DNA from: Roseburia faecis | GTDB taxonomy: Bacteria; Bacillota; Clostridia; Lachnospirales; Lachnospiraceae | Reading direction: 5' to 3' | NCBI RefSeq assembly: GCF_001406815.1 | Contig: NZ_CVRR01000060.1 | Location: 106,909 to 170,908 of the forward strand | Length of the DNA: 64,000 nucleotides | Part shown: positions 62,981 through 64,000 of the stretch, piece by piece | Layout of the letters: the number at the start of each line of letters is the position of its first letter | Numbering within the stretch: the stretch's first letter is position 1 | Translations under genes and position numbers: made by a program | Notes under the pieces: generated by a model | What the model saw: only the letters and a program-made list of their open reading frames with translations | Told to the model about the DNA's origin: nothing | Database searches by the model: none

Positions 62981-64000
62981 CTATGCTGCCATTGGTGCCT
63001 GTGAAGCCGTTGGTCGTTTAATATCTTTCAACAGTTTCTGCGGGTCATAAGTTGTCCCTGTCTTTAGGATCGTGTAACTCACCCTCAGTATCTTGCAGGC
63101 TATCACAACCAGTGACTGCATCTTTTTCAGCGGATTGTTGGTTCGTGTTGTATAGTACTCATGTAGCTGCTTAAATTCATCTGCATGCGACACCGCCGAT
63201 TTTGCCGCTTGGAACAGCCAATACCGGAGTCTCTTGCGTCCTCTGTGGCTGATTTTCGTCTGTCCTTTATGCTTGCCTGAACTGCATGCCACCAGCCCCA
63301 TCCCGCTTAGCTTCTGGATTTCCTTCACATCATCAAATCTGCTGATATCTCCCATTTCTGCCAGTATTCCAGCCAGTATGTTTTCACCTACACCTCTGAT
63401 TTCAAGTATGTTTTCTGCGTAAGGTATTTCCCTGCATTTTTCATGTAAAGTACTTTCAATCACAGCAAGCTGCTCATCCAGCTTCAGGATCTGTTCTGCA
63501 TACCATTTCACTGTCTCACGCCCTGCATCTGTTCCATCCGTTAATCCCACACTTTTCTCTGCATAGCTCACGATTTCATTGGCTCTGCTGTAACCGCGTC
63601 CTCTCAGTTTTTCATTGTGCCAGATATTTTTTATGCCTTCTGCTCCCAGTGCTGTGATATCCGATGGGATAGCTGATACTTTCAGTACTTCCAAAGTAAA
63701 TGCCCCATCTATTTTTCCAAATGCGTCCATGTATTCTGGAAAATAGATTTTTAATTCCCTGTGAAGGCGGTTGATATTTCTTATCCTGTCTTCGGTAAGC
63801 TGATCCCTGAACATGGAGAGTCTTCTCATGTCCGCGTAAACTTTTTCTGGAAGATAAGGCATTCCGTAGTTTCCATCTTTCACAAGGTTCGCAATCAGTT
63901 TTGGATCTTTTCTGTCATCCTTGAGCTGGCTATTGTCTTCTATTTCTTTACTCTGCTTTACAGCATATGGATTTACCTGGACAACGCTGATTCCGTTAGA
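62981..64000 (-). mobile_element. IS110-family transposase, 5' end beyond window
   Basis: The frame continues in phase to the right edge (VVQVNPYAVKQSKEI, KDDRKDPKLIANLVKDG), so about 339 residues are visible and the extreme N-terminus is outside. LHEKCREIPYAENI, ILEIRGVGENILAGILAEMG and GMGLVACSSGKHKGQTKISH belong to the C-terminal Tnp20 domain, with the catalytic serine expected in the ACSSG segment; the N-terminal DEDD part is only partly seen. IS110 enzymes insert guided by a bridge RNA and leave little or no target duplication. Confidence 0.92.

Overview
The window looks like a chromosomal segment of a gut-type Lachnospiraceae (Clostridia) bacterium. The base composition is moderate, the proteins are of low-GC Gram-positive type (PASTA kinase/PP2C pair, RsgA-Rpe-ThiN order, class A RNase P RNA, TGS-type nucleoside kinase, Bce-type resistance module), and several small families typical of Lachnospiraceae occur (DUF5688, DUF5685, Tn4451-type TnpV/TnpW, AgrD-like peptide). 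No species can be named from the sequence alone. Most genes are on the minus strand.

Layout. 1-3.3 kb: start of a LysR gene, a membrane-anchored spermidine-synthase-like protein, a coupled pair of small unknown genes and a DUF5688 remnant. 3.3-7.5 kb: a decayed integrative-element island with an integrase trace, TnpW-like and TnpV genes, an element-type sigma-like protein, a zinc-finger protein and a YhcG-type PDDEXK nuclease, ending in nested palindromes beside a truncated, frameshifted aldo/keto reductase. 7.7-9.5 kb: decarboxylase-like and cupin genes divergent from a LysR regulator. 9.7-13.1 kb: pckA converging on amt-glnK.

13.3-31.8 kb is one nearly unbroken minus-strand array of 17 genes. 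It starts with the tetrapyrrole/corrinoid precursor set (sirC, hemB, hemL, hemA, hemC, cobA-hemD), continues into priA-def-fmt-zinc peptidase-rsmB-rlmN-prpC-prkC-rsgA-rpe-thiN, and ends at a strong terminator. The first six enzymes lead from glutamyl-tRNA to precorrin-2/sirohydrochlorin; no hemE-hemH genes are present here. 31.9-46.3 kb: a CmpB-family membrane protein, pyrBI, a DnaJ/DUF5685/zinc-ribbon cluster, rnpB, a nucleoside kinase, the trmK-rpoD-dnaG-dgt macromolecular-synthesis cluster, an unknown membrane protein coupled to a MATE transporter, and two divergent leucine tRNAs.

46.3-58 kb is an accessory, decaying region. It holds two close paralogues of an unknown coiled-coil protein 10 kb apart, a complete Bce-type antimicrobial-peptide module (response regulator, kinase, ABC ATPase, permease) followed by a CPBP protease, a KptA RNA 2'-phosphotransferase, a second MATE transporter preceded by related twin hairpins, and several broken genes (chimeric acetyltransferase, RelB-like fragment, cytidylate-kinase-like fragment, aminotransferase with its core deleted).

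58.3-62.4 kb is the most interesting cassette. An unlisted 50-residue AgrD-like peptide gene, in which serine replaces the usual cysteine, is followed by a secreted 129-residue protein, a lipoprotein, two ABC membrane subunits and an ABC ATPase. An IS110-family element with a long non-coding downstream flank lies directly upstream and runs off the window. Together the cassette looks like a signal- or bacteriocin-linked export/immunity system whose upstream partners are missing or displaced by the insertion.
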